A DNA stretch of 64,000 nt from Bradyrhizobium sp. Rc3b. GTDB taxonomy: Bacteria; Pseudomonadota; Alphaproteobacteria; Rhizobiales; Xanthobacteraceae. Positions 45,557 to 55,027 of the stretch are shown in pieces. The notes beneath the pieces are model-generated. The model had not been told where the DNA came from. It saw only the letters and a list, made by a program, of their open reading frames with translations, and did not search any database. Position 1 is the stretch's first letter; every line of letters starts with the position of its first letter. A program made the translations under genes and the position numbers. Location of the stretch: the NCBI RefSeq assembly GCF_900114915.1, contig NZ_FOUS01000001.1, positions 620,001-684,000 on the forward strand, in the 5' to 3' direction.

Positions 45557-45955
45557 TGTCGTCGCCCGGCTCGACCGGGCGACCCAGTATTCCAGAGGCC
45601 GGAGTTATGGAGGACCTGCAATCTCCGGATAGAGATCGTTCCAGTCCGGATTGTCCTTCTCGATCAGCGCGATCTTCCAATCACGCTTCCACTTCTTCAG
45701 GCGCTTTTCCCGCTTGATCGCATTCTCGGGGTCATCGAACTGCTCGAAGTAGACCAGCCTCACGACGCCGTAGTCTTTCGTGAAGCTCTCGATGAGCTTC
45801 AGCTTGTGTTGTGCGACCCGGCGGATGAGGTCGTTGGTGATGCCAATGTAGAGTGTTCCGCCAATCTTGCTGGCGAGAATGTACACGTAGTAGCAGCGAG
45901 GGCTCATCTGCCGTCTCTGGGATACTGGGTCGCCCGGTCAAGCCGGGCGACGACA
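45557..45955. mobile_element. Inverted-repeat-bounded GIY-YIG cassette (REP-type element with gene)
   Basis: A ~400-base unit. The left end (45557-45602) and right end (45911-45955) are inverted copies, about 40 of 43 bases alike, each holding a CGCCCGG..CCGGGCG hairpin and the foot CCAGTA. The GIY-YIG gene fills the interior: its stop is 3 bases from the left repeat and its ATG 4 bases from the right. Gene-less pairs of related hairpins occur at 25061, 27769, 32721 and 49811. I infer a REP-associated element; no target duplication was seen. Confidence 0.75.
45605..45907 (-). CDS. GIY-YIG family endonuclease (small, stand-alone)
   Basis: A 100-aa single-domain nuclease. The GIY-YIG core is 'YYVYILASKIGGTLYIGITN' (Tyr7, Tyr9, Tyr20), the catalytic Arg is at 29 or 30 in 'NDLIRRVAQHK', and the metal-binding Glu67 lies in 'AIKREKRLKKWKR'. 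All key residues are present, so activity is expected. The ATG and stop touch the flanking inverted repeats, and its bases look lower in GC than neighbours (not measured). Relatives are usually called UPF0213/UvrC-N-like; a role in nicking REP hairpins is inference. Confidence 0.92.
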   Translation of the reverse strand: MSPRCYYVYILASKIGGTLYIGITNDLIRRVAQHKLKLIESFTKDYGVVRLVYFEQFDDPENAIKREKRLKKWKRDWKIALIEKDNPDWNDLYPEIAGPP

Positions 45956-45995
45956 GTGAAATTGGGCCGGCAGCGTACCTGATCTCAGAAGAGAA

Positions 45996-47192
45996 TCACT
46001 CCCCCGCCTGGAGCTTCCGCGGGAACAGCTCACTTGCGCCCGTCGCCACCAGCCGCGGCCCTTCCGCATCGCTCTTGCTGAAATCGAGCTCCTCAATCCT
46101 TCCGGCACGCTTCTCGATCTTGTCGGCGGAGATCAGGATCTGGCGGACGTCCTCGTTCGCATCGGAAAAGTGTTTCTGCAATTTGACCACGCGGTCGCGA
46201 AGACGGCCCAGATCGTCGCCGAGCTTGATCACTTCAGTCTGAATCTGGTCGGCGGCATCGCGCATGCGCGCGTCCTTCATGATCTGCTGCATCACCTGGA
46301 TCGCGAGCATCAAGAGCGAGGGCGACACCAGCACGACGCGGGCGCGATAGGCCTTCTGGATCACGTCGTCGAAACCGTCATGGATCTCGGCGTAGACCGA
46401 TTCCGACGGCACGAACATCAGCGCCATCTCCTGGGTCTCGCCGGTGACGAGATATTTTTCCGCGATGTCGCTGACATGCTTCATCACGTCGCCGCGCAGC
46501 CGCTGCGTGGCGACGCGCCGCTCCTCGTCGGTGCGGGCGTCGTGCAGCGCCGTCATCGCCTCCAGCGGAAATTTCGCGTCGATGCAGAGCGGGCGCTGGT
46601 CGGGCAGGAACACGACGCAGTCCGGCCGCTTTCCCGTCGAGAGCGTGAACTGGAACTCGTAGGCGCCCTTTGGAAGACCGTCCTGGACGATCGCCTCCAT
46701 CCGCGCCTGGCCGAAGGCGCCGCGCGACTGCTTGTTGGCGAGCACGTCGCGCAGGGTCGTGACCTGGGTGGTGAGATCGGTGAGGTTCTTGTGGGCGCTG
46801 TCGATGATGCCGAGCCGCTCGTGCAGTGCGCGCAGGCTCTCCATGGTGTTGCGGGTCGAATGTTCCATCGACTGGCCGACGCGATGGGTCACCGAATCCA
46901 GCCGCTCGTTGACCGCGCGCGCCATCTCGGCCTGGCGTCCCGCCAGCGCCTGGGTCATGGCGTCGACCCGCCCTGAGGATTCGCTCTGGGCGCGCAGCAC
47001 CTCGCTGAGGCGCTCCTCGAGCTCGTCGGCCCGGATCGCATGCGCCATCGCGAGTTCCGCGCCGCGTCGGCCCGAGCGGGCGATCACGACGGCGATGACC
47101 ACCAGGAGGATGAGGACGAGGGCGCCGAAGCCGATCAGCGCATCGATCGTGCGCACCGGCCAGTCGCCCAACATGAAAATGATCTCATTCAT
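45996..47192 (-). CDS. rmuC: DNA recombination protein RmuC
   Basis: A 398-aa protein with an N-terminal membrane anchor (LIGFGALVLILLVVIAVVIA), a long coiled coil (about 45-130) and a nuclease-like RmuC domain beginning 'GAFGQARMEAIVQDGLPKGA'. 'PDCVVFLPDQRPLCIDAKFP' is the family's PD-(D/E)xK-like core. RmuC limits inversions at repeats in E. coli. Its gene lies next to the repeat-bounded cassette, probably by chance. Divergent from def. Confidence 0.92.
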   Translation of the reverse strand: MNEIIFMLGDWPVRTIDALIGFGALVLILLVVIAVVIARSGRRGAELAMAHAIRADELEERLSEVLRAQSESSGRVDAMTQALAGRQAEMARAVNERLDSVTHRVGQSMEHSTRNTMESLRALHERLGIIDSAHKNLTDLTTQVTTLRDVLANKQSRGAFGQARMEAIVQDGLPKGAYEFQFTLSTGKRPDCVVFLPDQRPLCIDAKFPLEAMTALHDARTDEERRVATQRLRGDVMKHVSDIAEKYLVTGETQEMALMFVPSESVYAEIHDGFDDVIQKAYRARVVLVSPSLLMLAIQVMQQIMKDARMRDAADQIQTEVIKLGDDLGRLRDRVVKLQKHFSDANEDVRQILISADKIEKRAGRIEELDFSKSDAEGPRLVATGASELFPRKLQAGE

Positions 47193-47245
47193 GCCGCCCT
47201 TCTAGCCGATTCGCTGGCTCCCGCGAACGAAGAGGGAACGTTGAC

Positions 47246-47317
47246 GGTTAATGGTCCCCTAATTTTCATGGTTAATGAAAAGCGAAGTTTTATGGTTAGC
47301 GGAGAGTTAACGGGGTT
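47246..47317. repeat. Three 24-bp degenerate tandem units between rmuC and def
   Basis: GGTTA begins at 47246, 47270 and 47294, exactly 24 bases apart, as GGTTAATGG, GGTTAATGA and GGTTAGCGG, with a further GTTAACGG at 47306. The patch is AT-rich for this genome and lies 50 to 115 bases before the def start, in the divergent rmuC/def gap. It may be a regulator-binding array. Confidence 0.6.
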
Positions 47318-47362
47318 CCCGGCCGCATTGACCGCACCCGGCGCGGGGCTTAAATCGCGGCC

Positions 47363-47887
47363 ATGGCCCTCAGAGAAATCATCATCCTGCCCGACAGGCA
47401 GCTGCGTCTGGTCTCCAAGCCGATCGAGAAGGTCACCTCGGAGATCCGCAAGCTTGCCGACGACATGTTCGAGACCATGTACGACGCGCCCGGCATTGGC
47501 CTCGCCGCGATCCAGATCGCGCAGCCGCTGCGGCTGATCACCATGGACCTCGCCAAGCGCGACGAGAACGGCGAGACCACGCCGCTTCCGCGCGTCTTCA
47601 TCAACCCCGAGATCATCGCCTCGTCCGAGGAACTCTCGGTCTACGAGGAAGGCTGCCTCTCGATCCCCGAATACTACGAGGAGGTCGAGCGCCCTGCGAA
47701 GGTGCGCGTCCGCTTCACCGATCTCGACGGCAAGGTGCACGAGGAGGACGCAGAAGGCCTCTATGCCACCTGCATCCAGCACGAGATCGACCACCTCAAC
47801 GGCGTCCTGTTCGTCGACTATCTGTCGAAGCTCAAGCGCGACCGCGTCATGAAGAAGTTCGAGAAAGCCGCCAAGCGCGCGGAGTGA
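47363..47887 (+). CDS. def: Peptide deformylase
   Basis: Removes the formyl group from the N-terminal methionine of new proteins. The 174-aa enzyme has the three motifs GIGLAAIQ (usual GxGLAAxQ), EGCLSIP and QHEIDHLNG with the metal-binding His pair and Glu. Start ATG 47363. It is the first gene of a def-fmt-truA group, with a 155-base palindromic repeat between def and fmt. Confidence 0.97.
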   Translation: MALREIIILPDRQLRLVSKPIEKVTSEIRKLADDMFETMYDAPGIGLAAIQIAQPLRLITMDLAKRDENGETTPLPRVFINPEIIASSEELSVYEEGCLSIPEYYEEVERPAKVRVRFTDLDGKVHEEDAEGLYATCIQHEIDHLNGVLFVDYLSKLKRDRVMKKFEKAAKRAE

Positions 47888-47915
47888 GTTTTGGTGCTGC
47901 CCGCATTCCCCTGCG

Positions 47916-48070
47916 CTCCCTCCCCCCTTGTGGGGGAGGGCGGGGGAGAGGGGTAGCCCAGGCGGAAGTCTATCCGTCATCTGAATCGAGTGCGTGCCGC
48001 GAACGCTCGTGCCGAAAGAGCGCGTCGTGTGGCACCCCTCTCCCTAGCCCTCCCCCACAAGGGGGAGGGA
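47916..48070. repeat. Long palindromic repeat (CTCCCTCCCCCC), copy 4, between def and fmt
   Basis: End arms CTCCCTCCCCCCTTGTGGGGGAGG and CCCTCCCCCACAAGGGGGAGGG, shortened here to key bases; inner GGGGGAGAGGGG/CCCCTCTCCC arms also pair. It separates two genes that otherwise look co-transcribed. Confidence 0.87.
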
Positions 48071-48088
48071 ACGCATCGAGTCCTTGTC

Positions 48089-49024
48089 ATGCCCCTCCGC
48101 CTGATCTTCATGGGCACGCCCGATTTCTCCGTGCCGACGCTGCTCGAGCTGGTCGCGCACGGCCATGAGATCGTCGCCGTCTATACCCGCGCGCCGAAGC
48201 CCGGCGGGCGGCGCGGGCTGCAATTGCAGCCGACGCCGGTCGAGGAGGCCGCGCGAAAGCTCGGCATTCCCGTGCTGACGCCGAAGACGCTGAAGACCCA
48301 GGAAGCGCTCGACGAGTTCAGCGCGTTCGATGCCGATGCCGCCGTGGTCGTCGCCTACGGCATGATCCTGCCGCAGGCGATCCTCGATGCGCCAAAACTC
48401 GGCTGCTACAATCTGCACGCCTCGCTGCTGCCGCGCTGGCGCGGCGCAGCGCCGATCAACCGTGCGATCATGGCTGATGATGCCGAGAGCGGCGTGATGG
48501 TGATGAGGATGGATGTCGGCCTCGACACCGGCGATGTCGCCATGGCCGAGCGCCTCGCCATCACCGACAACATGACTGCACTCGATTTACACGATCGTCT
48601 CTCCCGCCTCGGCGCCGATCTCATGGTGCGCGCGATGGCCGCACTCGCCCGCGATGGGCTCCAGCTCAAGAAGCAGAGCGAGGACGGCGTCACCTACGCC
48701 GCCAAGATCGACAAGGCCGAGGCGCGAATCGACTGGACGGGGCCGGCGCGCGCCGTGCTGCGCCACATCCACGGCCTGTCGCCGTTTCCCGGCGCATGGG
48801 CCGAGCTTGGCGGCGTCAGCGAGAATGCGCGCGTCAAGATCCTGCGGTGTGAATTGGTAAAGGGGTCGGGCGCGCCGGGCGAAGTGCTCGATGACAAGCT
48901 CACCATCGCCTGCGGCGAGGGCGCCATCCGCATCATCGAGCTCCAGCGCGAGGGCAAGGGCCGGATGCAGGCCGCGGACTTCCTGCGCGGCGTGCCGTTG
49001 AAGGCGGGAGCGAGGTTCAACTAA
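48089..49024 (+). CDS. fmt: Methionyl-tRNA formyltransferase
   Basis: Formylates Met-tRNA(fMet) with 10-formyl-THF. The 311-aa enzyme has '[18 protein letters not shown]', the tRNA/formyl-binding core '[20 protein letters not shown]', and the C-terminal OB-like domain. ATG 48089 is chosen because upstream open frame is the palindromic repeat. Works with def upstream; truA begins 6 bases after the stop. Confidence 0.96.
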   Translation: MPLRLIFMGTPDFSVPTLLELVAHGHEIVAVYTRAPKPGGRRGLQLQPTPVEEAARKLGIPVLTPKTLKTQEALDEFSAFDADAAVVVAYGMILPQAILDAPKLGCYNLHASLLPRWRGAAPINRAIMADDAESGVMVMRMDVGLDTGDVAMAERLAITDNMTALDLHDRLSRLGADLMVRAMAALARDGLQLKKQSEDGVTYAAKIDKAEARIDWTGPARAVLRHIHGLSPFPGAWAELGGVSENARVKILRCELVKGSGAPGEVLDDKLTIACGEGAIRIIELQREGKGRMQAADFLRGVPLKAGARFN

Positions 49025-49030
49025 TCAGCG

Positions 49031-49768
49031 ATGCCCCGCTACAAGCTCACCATCGAATATGACGGCGCGCCGTTTTTCGGCTGGCAGGTGCAGGACACGC
49101 TGCCCTCGGTGCAGGGCGCGCTGGAGGCGGCCGTGAAGGCGATGACCGGCGCGGATTTGCGCGTGCATGGCGCCGGCCGCACCGATGCCGGCGTGCACGC
49201 GCGCGGCCAGGTCGCGCATGTCGACATCGACAAGCAGTTTCCGCCGGGCCGGTTTCGCGACGGGCTCAACGCGCATCTGCGCCCGCATCCGATCGCGGTG
49301 CTGGAGGCGGAGATCGTGCCTGACACCTTCGAAGCGCGCTTCTCGGCGGTGAAGCGCCACTACCGCTACCGCATCGTCAACACCCGCGCCAATCTCGCGC
49401 TCGACATCGGCCACGCGTGGCGCGTGCCGCGCCGGCTCGATGCCGATGCGATGCATGCGGCGGCACAGCGCCTGCTCGGCAAGCACGATTTCACCACGTT
49501 CCGCGACACCGAGTGCCAGGCCAAGTCGCCGGAGAAGACGCTCGACCAGCTCGACGTGCTGCGTGACGGCCGCGACATCACCATTGTCACCTCGGCGCGC
49601 TCGTTCCTGCACAGCCAGGTGCGCTCGATGGTGGGCTCGCTGGTCTGGGTCGGCGAGGGCCGCTGGACCGCTGACGATCTCTCCGCAGCGCTGGAGGCGC
49701 GCAACCGCGCCGCCTGCGGCATCGTCGCCCCGCCGGATGGGCTGTATCTGATGAAGGTGGATTATTAG
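49031..49768 (+). CDS. truA: tRNA pseudouridine(38-40) synthase TruA
   Basis: Isomerises uridines 38-40 in the tRNA anticodon stem. The 245-aa enzyme has the catalytic aspartate in '[15 protein letters not shown]' and the 'FHxR'-like region 'YRYRIVN'. It is 6 bases after fmt, one transcript. Convergent with dapE, with a paired-hairpin repeat between the stops. Confidence 0.96.
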   Translation: MPRYKLTIEYDGAPFFGWQVQDTLPSVQGALEAAVKAMTGADLRVHGAGRTDAGVHARGQVAHVDIDKQFPPGRFRDGLNAHLRPHPIAVLEAEIVPDTFEARFSAVKRHYRYRIVNTRANLALDIGHAWRVPRRLDADAMHAAAQRLLGKHDFTTFRDTECQAKSPEKTLDQLDVLRDGRDITIVTSARSFLHSQVRSMVGSLVWVGEGRWTADDLSAALEARNRAACGIVAPPDGLYLMKVDY

Positions 49769-49810
49769 AGGTGTGAGAGCGCAAAGGCTGCGCGCTCTCT
49801 CCACACCCTC

Positions 49811-49939
49811 GCTGTCATGCCCCGGCTTGACCGGGGCATCCAGTACGCCGCGGCCTTTCGGTTCGATCACTATCGTCTCTGGAATACTGGATCGCCCGGT
49901 CCTAGTGCGCAATTGCGCACTGGCCGGGCGATGACAGCG
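49811..49939. repeat. Paired REP-like hairpins with CCAGTA foot, copy 4
   Basis: GTCATGCCCCGG-CTTGA-CCGGGGCATCCAGTA, then CTCTGGAATACTGGATCGCCCGG and, after an inserted GCGCAATTGCGC palindrome, CCGGGCGATGACAGC. The inner CGTCTCTGGAATACTGG matches the upstream edge of the GIY-YIG gene. Lies between the truA and dapE stops. Confidence 0.87.
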
Positions 49940-49944
49940 GAGTA

Positions 49945-51111
49945 TTAAGCAAAATACCGCGTCAAAATCCCGCGATAGACCTGCGTCAGCTTCTCCAGAT
50001 CCTTAACCGGCACCCGCTCATCGACCTGATGCATGGTCTGGCCGACCAGCCCGAACTCGATCACCGGGCAATAGCTCGAGATGAAGCGCGCGTCCGACGT
50101 GCCGCCTGACGTCGACAGCTCGGGCTTCCGCCCCGTCACCTCCTCGATCGCGGACACCGCGAGATCGGTGAACGGGCCGGGCTTGGTGACGAACACGTTG
50201 GAGTTCGAGGGCTCCCAGACAATGCGGGCCTTGATGCGGTTGCCGCAGGCCTTTGTCAGCCGCGTCTCGACCAGCTCGCGCAAAGAGGCCTGGGTGTGGT
50301 TGTCGTTGTAGCGGATATTGAACTTGGCGCGAGCCTCGCCGGGGATGACGTTGTTAGCTTTGTTCCCGACGTCGACCGAGGTGAACTCGAGATTGGAGGC
50401 CTGGAATTGTGCGCTGCCATGGTCGAGCGGCTCGCCGGAGATCGCCACGATCAGCCTGGCGATGTCAGGCACCGGATTGGAGGCGCGGTGCGGATAGGCG
50501 ACATGGCCCTGCACGCCATCCACATACAGCGTGCCGGATTGCGAGCCGCGGCGGCCGACCTTGATGGTGTCGCCGAGCGTCTCGACATTGGAGGGCTCGC
50601 CCAGCACGCAATGGTCGAATTTTTCGCCGCGCTCGGCCGTCCATTTCAACAGCTTGATGGTGCCGTTGATGGAGACGTCTTCCTCGTCGCCCGTAATCAG
50701 GAACGAGATCGAGCCCTTTCCGTCGCTGCGCGGCTGGCCGCCGTTGGCGGCGAGATGCTCCAGCACCGCGGCCACCGAGCAGGCGATACCGCCCTTCATG
50801 TCGACCGCGCCGCGGCCGTGCAGGACGCCGTCCCTTACCTCACCGGAGAACGCGCCGACGCTCCAGGCGCTCTCGTCACCTGCTGGTACCACGTCGGTGT
50901 GGCCGGCAAAGGTGATGTGCGGGCCTTCAGTGCCGATCCGCGCATAGAGATTGTCGACGTCGGCAGTGCCTTCCTCGCTGAAGGTCACGCGGTGGCAAGT
51001 GAAGCCGGCGGCGGTGAGGGCTTTTTCGAGCACCCCGAGCGCACCGGCATCTTCAGGGGTTACCGAGGGGCAGCGGATCAGATCGCGGGCAATGGACAGA
51101 GCATCGGTCAT
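49945..51111 (-). CDS. dapE: Succinyl-diaminopimelate desuccinylase
   Basis: Cleaves N-succinyl-LL-DAP to LL-DAP for lysine and peptidoglycan. The 388-aa M20 metallopeptidase has the zinc motifs '[12 protein letters not shown]', '[10 protein letters not shown]' and the catalytic glutamates in '[12 protein letters not shown]'. Its partner dapD is 1 kb upstream on the same strand. The DUF805 stop overlaps the dapE ATG (ATGA), so those two are coupled. Confidence 0.95.
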   Translation of the reverse strand: MTDALSIARDLIRCPSVTPEDAGALGVLEKALTAAGFTCHRVTFSEEGTADVDNLYARIGTEGPHITFAGHTDVVPAGDESAWSVGAFSGEVRDGVLHGRGAVDMKGGIACSVAAVLEHLAANGGQPRSDGKGSISFLITGDEEDVSINGTIKLLKWTAERGEKFDHCVLGEPSNVETLGDTIKVGRRGSQSGTLYVDGVQGHVAYPHRASNPVPDIARLIVAISGEPLDHGSAQFQASNLEFTSVDVGNKANNVIPGEARAKFNIRYNDNHTQASLRELVETRLTKACGNRIKARIVWEPSNSNVFVTKPGPFTDLAVSAIEEVTGRKPELSTSGGTSDARFISSYCPVIEFGLVGQTMHQVDERVPVKDLEKLTQVYRGILTRYFA

Positions 51112-51758
51112 GCGCCCCGCTTAACATGCATGCCGCCGGGTGGGCTAGCGCGGGGCGGGACAATTTCGATCTCGCGGCTCTGGTCCCAGCTTTTCGCAGG
51201 GGGAGCGGCGGATGCGGAGCCATCGTCGAAGTCGGCGAGCGGATCGGGGCCGAACCGGTTGTGGCCCGCAGTGCCGGGCACGATGAACAGCTCGATGATT
51301 CCCCACAGCCACAGAGCGGACGCGGCGAGGCTGAAGGGAAGCACCCAACTGGCGTCGGGCAGCAGGTCCGAGAACTGGCTGAACAGCCCGGGCACGAAGA
51401 AGAACAGAACGATCCACCAGCCGCTCCTGTCGCGATCGTGCAGCCGCTTGATGGCCGTCGCCAGGAAAATCCATAAGAACAGCGAAAGGCCGGACGACTT
51501 CAGGATCAGATCCGTGCGGTCAAAGGAGGCCAGCGACCGATAGGTCCGGGGATCGACCAGCTTGAAGAGGTCGTCGAGCCCGAAGTCGAAATCGAGCTTG
51601 ATGGATAGCTTCAACGATCCGTCGGCATTGAGGAGGTGGATCTCCTGACCGATCACGCCGAGCAAGCCCGCCAGCAGCGCGACGATCAGCAGCGCCTGCC
51701 ACAGCAGGGCGCGGTTGATGCGACCGTCGAAGCGGAACAGATACCAGGTCCAGTCCAT
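51108..51758 (-). CDS. DUF805 membrane protein
   Basis: A 216-aa inner-membrane protein of the DUF805 family (function unknown). Signature '[20 protein letters not shown]' opens it; helices include [15 protein letters not shown] and [18 protein letters not shown], with '[11 protein letters not shown]' a conserved loop. It overlaps dapE by 4 bases and follows dapD after a repeat-filled gap. The C-terminal tail is polar and Pro-rich. Confidence 0.9.
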   Translation of the reverse strand: MDWTWYLFRFDGRINRALLWQALLIVALLAGLLGVIGQEIHLLNADGSLKLSIKLDFDFGLDDLFKLVDPRTYRSLASFDRTDLILKSSGLSLFLWIFLATAIKRLHDRDRSGWWIVLFFFVPGLFSQFSDLLPDASWVLPFSLAASALWLWGIIELFIVPGTAGHNRFGPDPLADFDDGSASAAPPAKSWDQSREIEIVPPRASPPGGMHVKRGA

Positions 51759-51834
51759 GCGAACGGCTCCGGGCGGGAGGAGCCGCCCGAAGATTGGTCG
51801 CGATGGAAGAAGGGTGGGTTCGATAGGGCTCTAA

Positions 51835-52013
51835 GACCCGTCATCCCCGCGCAACGGCGAAGCCGTTGTCGCTGGAGGTGCGAAGCATGGGACGCGACGC
51901 GTCCCATGGTGAGCCTCGAAGGATGAACGGCCCGCGATGTCGCCGCCAGCCGGGCCGTCGCCCTTCGAGGGCCGCTGAAGGAGCGGCCACCTCAGGGTGA
52001 CGGGGATGGGTCT
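51835..52013. repeat. Large palindromic repeat (AGACCCGTCATCCCC / GGGGATGGGTCT)
   Basis: Outer arms AGACCCGTCATCCCC and GGGGATGGGTCT pair; inner arms include GGACGCGACGCGTCC and GGGCCGTCGCCCTTCGAGG. The element fills the 270-base gap between dapD (ends 52031) and the DUF805 start (51758); no gene is seen there. Confidence 0.82.
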
Positions 52014-52030
52014 GGGATCGTCGCTCTAAC

Positions 52031-52876
<846 letters not shown>

Positions 52877-52961
52877 CGGGATTTCCTCTGGGGGAAGGCG
52901 TGGTTTCGTGTGAATTGGAGCGCTTTTTCGGGATTTGGCGGGGGAGAGTCAAGGCATACTC

Positions 52962-53003
52962 CGCTGTCGTCCCGGGGCGCGAAGCGAGCCCGGGACGACA
53001 GTG
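52962..53003. terminator. Strong hairpin after the HAD phosphatase gene (REP-like)
   Basis: CTGTCGTCCCGGG-GCGCGAAGCGAG-CCCGGGACGACAG, a 13-bp perfect stem directly downstream of the HAD gene stop on the minus strand. It belongs to the single-hairpin REP family and probably ends or stabilises that transcript; no T-run follows, so intrinsic termination is unsure. Confidence 0.55.
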
Positions 53004-53004
53004 G

Positions 53005-53697
53005 CTATTTGGGCGACAACCCCGCCAAAAACCCCGTCAGATCATCCGTGACGTGGTCGACATGGGCAGCATCCCGGCCTTCCAGTTCCCAGTCCTCCCG
53101 CACCACCTCCTTCGTTCCGTCCGGCACCACCAGCACGGTGGTCATGCCGAGCTGGTGCGGGACGGTGAGGTTGCGGGCGAGGTCCTCGAACATGGCGGCG
53201 CGGGTCGGATCGACCGCGTGGTCGGCGAGGAATTTCTGATAGGTCTGCGCCGCCGGCTTCGGCTCGAACTGGGCGGCGATGATGTCGAACACGCCGTCGA
53301 AATGCGTTGCCAGGCCGAGACGCGCCAGCACGGCATCGACATGGTCGACCGAGCCATTGGTCAGGATCAGCTTGCGCCCCGTTAATTTTGCGATGGCCTC
53401 GCCGAGCGCAGGGTTCGGCTCCAGTGGCGAATGGTCGATCTTGTGGACGTAGGCGAGATAGTCGTCGGCGGACACGCCATGCAGGGTCATCATGCCGCGC
53501 ATCGTGGTGCCGAAACGTAGGTAATAATCCTTCTGCAGTTTTCGCGCTTCCGTCGGCGTCACCTGCAGCCAGCTCGACACGAACTCGGTGATCCGCACAT
53601 CGACCTGCTGCCACAGATTGACGTGATGCGGATACAGCGTGTTGTCGAGGTCGAATACCCAGGTGTCGACATGGGCAAAGGTGCGGGGTTGGTTCAT
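53005..53697 (-). CDS. HAD-superfamily pyrimidine 5'-nucleotidase-like phosphatase
   Basis: A 230-aa HAD hydrolase. Motif I is 'WVFDLDNTLYPHHVNLW', motif II 'LILTNGSVDHVDAVL', and 'IAAQFEPKPAAQTYQKFL' with 'AAMFEDLARNL' give motifs III and IV. The family includes SDT1/Phm8-type pyrimidine nucleotidases. ATG 53697 is chosen; upstream open frame is palindromic repeat. It sits between DUF1036 and dapD in the leftward cluster. Confidence 0.9.
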   Translation of the reverse strand: MNQPRTFAHVDTWVFDLDNTLYPHHVNLWQQVDVRITEFVSSWLQVTPTEARKLQKDYYLRFGTTMRGMMTLHGVSADDYLAYVHKIDHSPLEPNPALGEAIAKLTGRKLILTNGSVDHVDAVLARLGLATHFDGVFDIIAAQFEPKPAAQTYQKFLADHAVDPTRAAMFEDLARNLTVPHQLGMTTVLVVPDGTKEVVREDWELEGRDAAHVDHVTDDLTGFLAGLSPK

Positions 53698-53715
53698 ATC
53701 AACATTCTCAGCTCG

Positions 53716-53851
53716 TCGTCCCGGACAAGCGAAGCGCGATCCGGGACCCATCACCACAGGGAGTGGTTTGGCGAAGATTCGGGGTGACCAGCTTCGCGCC
53801 ACAACCACTCCCTGTGGTTATGGGTCCCTGCATTCGCAGGGACGACAGCGG
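53716..53851. repeat. Palindromic repeat (GTCGTCCCGGACAAGCGAAGC family)
   Basis: Arms CATCACCACAGGGAGTGGTT (53748-) and AACCACTCCCTGTGGTTATG pair, while outer TGGGTCCCTGC-ATTC-GCAGGGACGAC forms a hairpin. Fills the gap between the HAD and DUF1036 genes, both read leftward. Confidence 0.82.
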
Positions 53852-53885
53852 AGTTTGTGGCGCCGCCACCATCACAGCAACACCA

Positions 53886-54887
53886 TCACGGCACCGCAAA
53901 GCGGAGCGTCTTGCCGCCGCTCGACATGTCCACCGCGCCAAATCCCGTCGCCCCGAAACCGCGCGCGCCGCAATCGGTCTGCTCAACGGTCTCGAACTTG
54001 GTCTCGCGTGTGCAGAGCTGCCTGTCGCCGCCCCAGTTCAGTGGCCGGTCCTTCAGCTTGACGGCGCGGTTGTCGGCGTCAACGGCCTCCGCGAAGCTGA
54101 AGATCTGCTTCGGCTGGCCGGTCACGTCAGGATGCAGGCACGTCTTGGGATCGATGCGATACCAGCCGCGGCTGGTCACGGACTTGCCGTCGTCGGTCGC
54201 GATCGCCGCCATCACCTTGTGCGGCGTATCGTTGCACCAGGTGAGGCCGGTCGCGGACGGCGTCTGCACCGCATCGACCATGGTCTTGAAGAAGTTTTGC
54301 GAGCCCACGATGTCCGAGGACAATCCGCGGCTCTTCAGGAACGCGGCCAGGGCTGCCTGCGTCTTCGGCCCGTCGACGCCGTCGATCGGCGCGGCGTCGT
54401 AGCCCGCGATGACCAAAAGCCGCTGGATGCCGGCGAGGCGGGCCTGCTCGTCGTCATATTCGGAATCCTCGGCGAGATAGGCAATGAGGTTGCCGTCCGC
54501 GCTTTGCGTCGGGGTGACTTGCGTAAACGCGGCCTGGGTCTGGCCGCTGCGGCATTGCCGGGCCGCAGCAATGACGAAATTGTCCTGCGCGACACAGAGC
54601 ATGTCGCTGCCGTTCTGCGGAATCGGCGAGGCGCCATAGACACCGAGCGCGCGGGCATTGAGCAGGATGCGGTCGGCGGTCAGCGTGCCCTGCACGACCA
54701 CGCGGCAGGTGGCGGGATCGACCCTGAACCAGCCGCGCGTCGCGGTCGCCGCCTTGTCGTCGATGCCGATCGCTGCCTCGACGACGTAGGACATGCGGTT
54801 GCAGATCTTCAGATCGGCGAAGGCCGGCACCGAGGAGAACAGGAACGAGACGGCCGCCGCCGGCAACGCCATCAGGAAGCGGGTCAC
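53886..54887 (-). CDS. Exported DUF1036 protein with a central peptidoglycan-binding-like domain
   Basis: A 333-aa exported protein starting at GTG 54887 (VTRFLMALPAAAVSFLFSSV, cleavage near 'PAFA-DL'). Two DUF1036-type domains, each opening with a Cys-Asn ('LKICNRMSYVVEAAIGIDD' and 'LTWCNDTPHKVMAAIATDD') and including 'SRGWYRIDPKTC', flank a helical 'QRLLVIAGYDAAPIDGVDGP' domain like peptidoglycan_binding_1. The upstream frame to 55031 translates a repeat and is rejected. Function unknown; periplasmic or envelope role is inferred. Confidence 0.82.
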   Translation of the reverse strand: MTRFLMALPAAAVSFLFSSVPAFADLKICNRMSYVVEAAIGIDDKAATATRGWFRVDPATCRVVVQGTLTADRILLNARALGVYGASPIPQNGSDMLCVAQDNFVIAAARQCRSGQTQAAFTQVTPTQSADGNLIAYLAEDSEYDDEQARLAGIQRLLVIAGYDAAPIDGVDGPKTQAALAAFLKSRGLSSDIVGSQNFFKTMVDAVQTPSATGLTWCNDTPHKVMAAIATDDGKSVTSRGWYRIDPKTCLHPDVTGQPKQIFSFAEAVDADNRAVKLKDRPLNWGGDRQLCTRETKFETVEQTDCGARGFGATGFGAVDMSSGGKTLRFAVP

Positions 54888-54919
54888 GGGCGAGCGGCGA
54901 TTTCTCCGCTCTCTCCGCT

Positions 54920-55005
54920 CGTCATGGCCGGGCTTGTCCCGGCCATCCACGTTCTTGGCGCGGATCGAAAGATCGTGGATGGCCGGAACAAGCCCGGCCA
55001 TGACG
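54920..55005. repeat. Palindromic repeat (GTCATGGCCGGGCTTGTCCC family)
   Basis: CGTCATGGCCGGGCTTGTCC and GGAACAAGCCCGGCCATGACG pair across 45 bases; GGCCATCCACG/CGTGGATGGCC forms inner arms. Related to 9684-9809. It lies upstream of the DUF1036 gene and, read in frame, gives a false N-terminal extension. Confidence 0.87.
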
Positions 55006-55027
55006 GTTTTCTTTGTCCGCTCGTCTC

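Noticed and set aside
47246..47317. CtrA binding sites for the GGTTA array
   Set aside because: Neither TTAA-N7-TTAA nor TTAACCAT spacing is met by the units.
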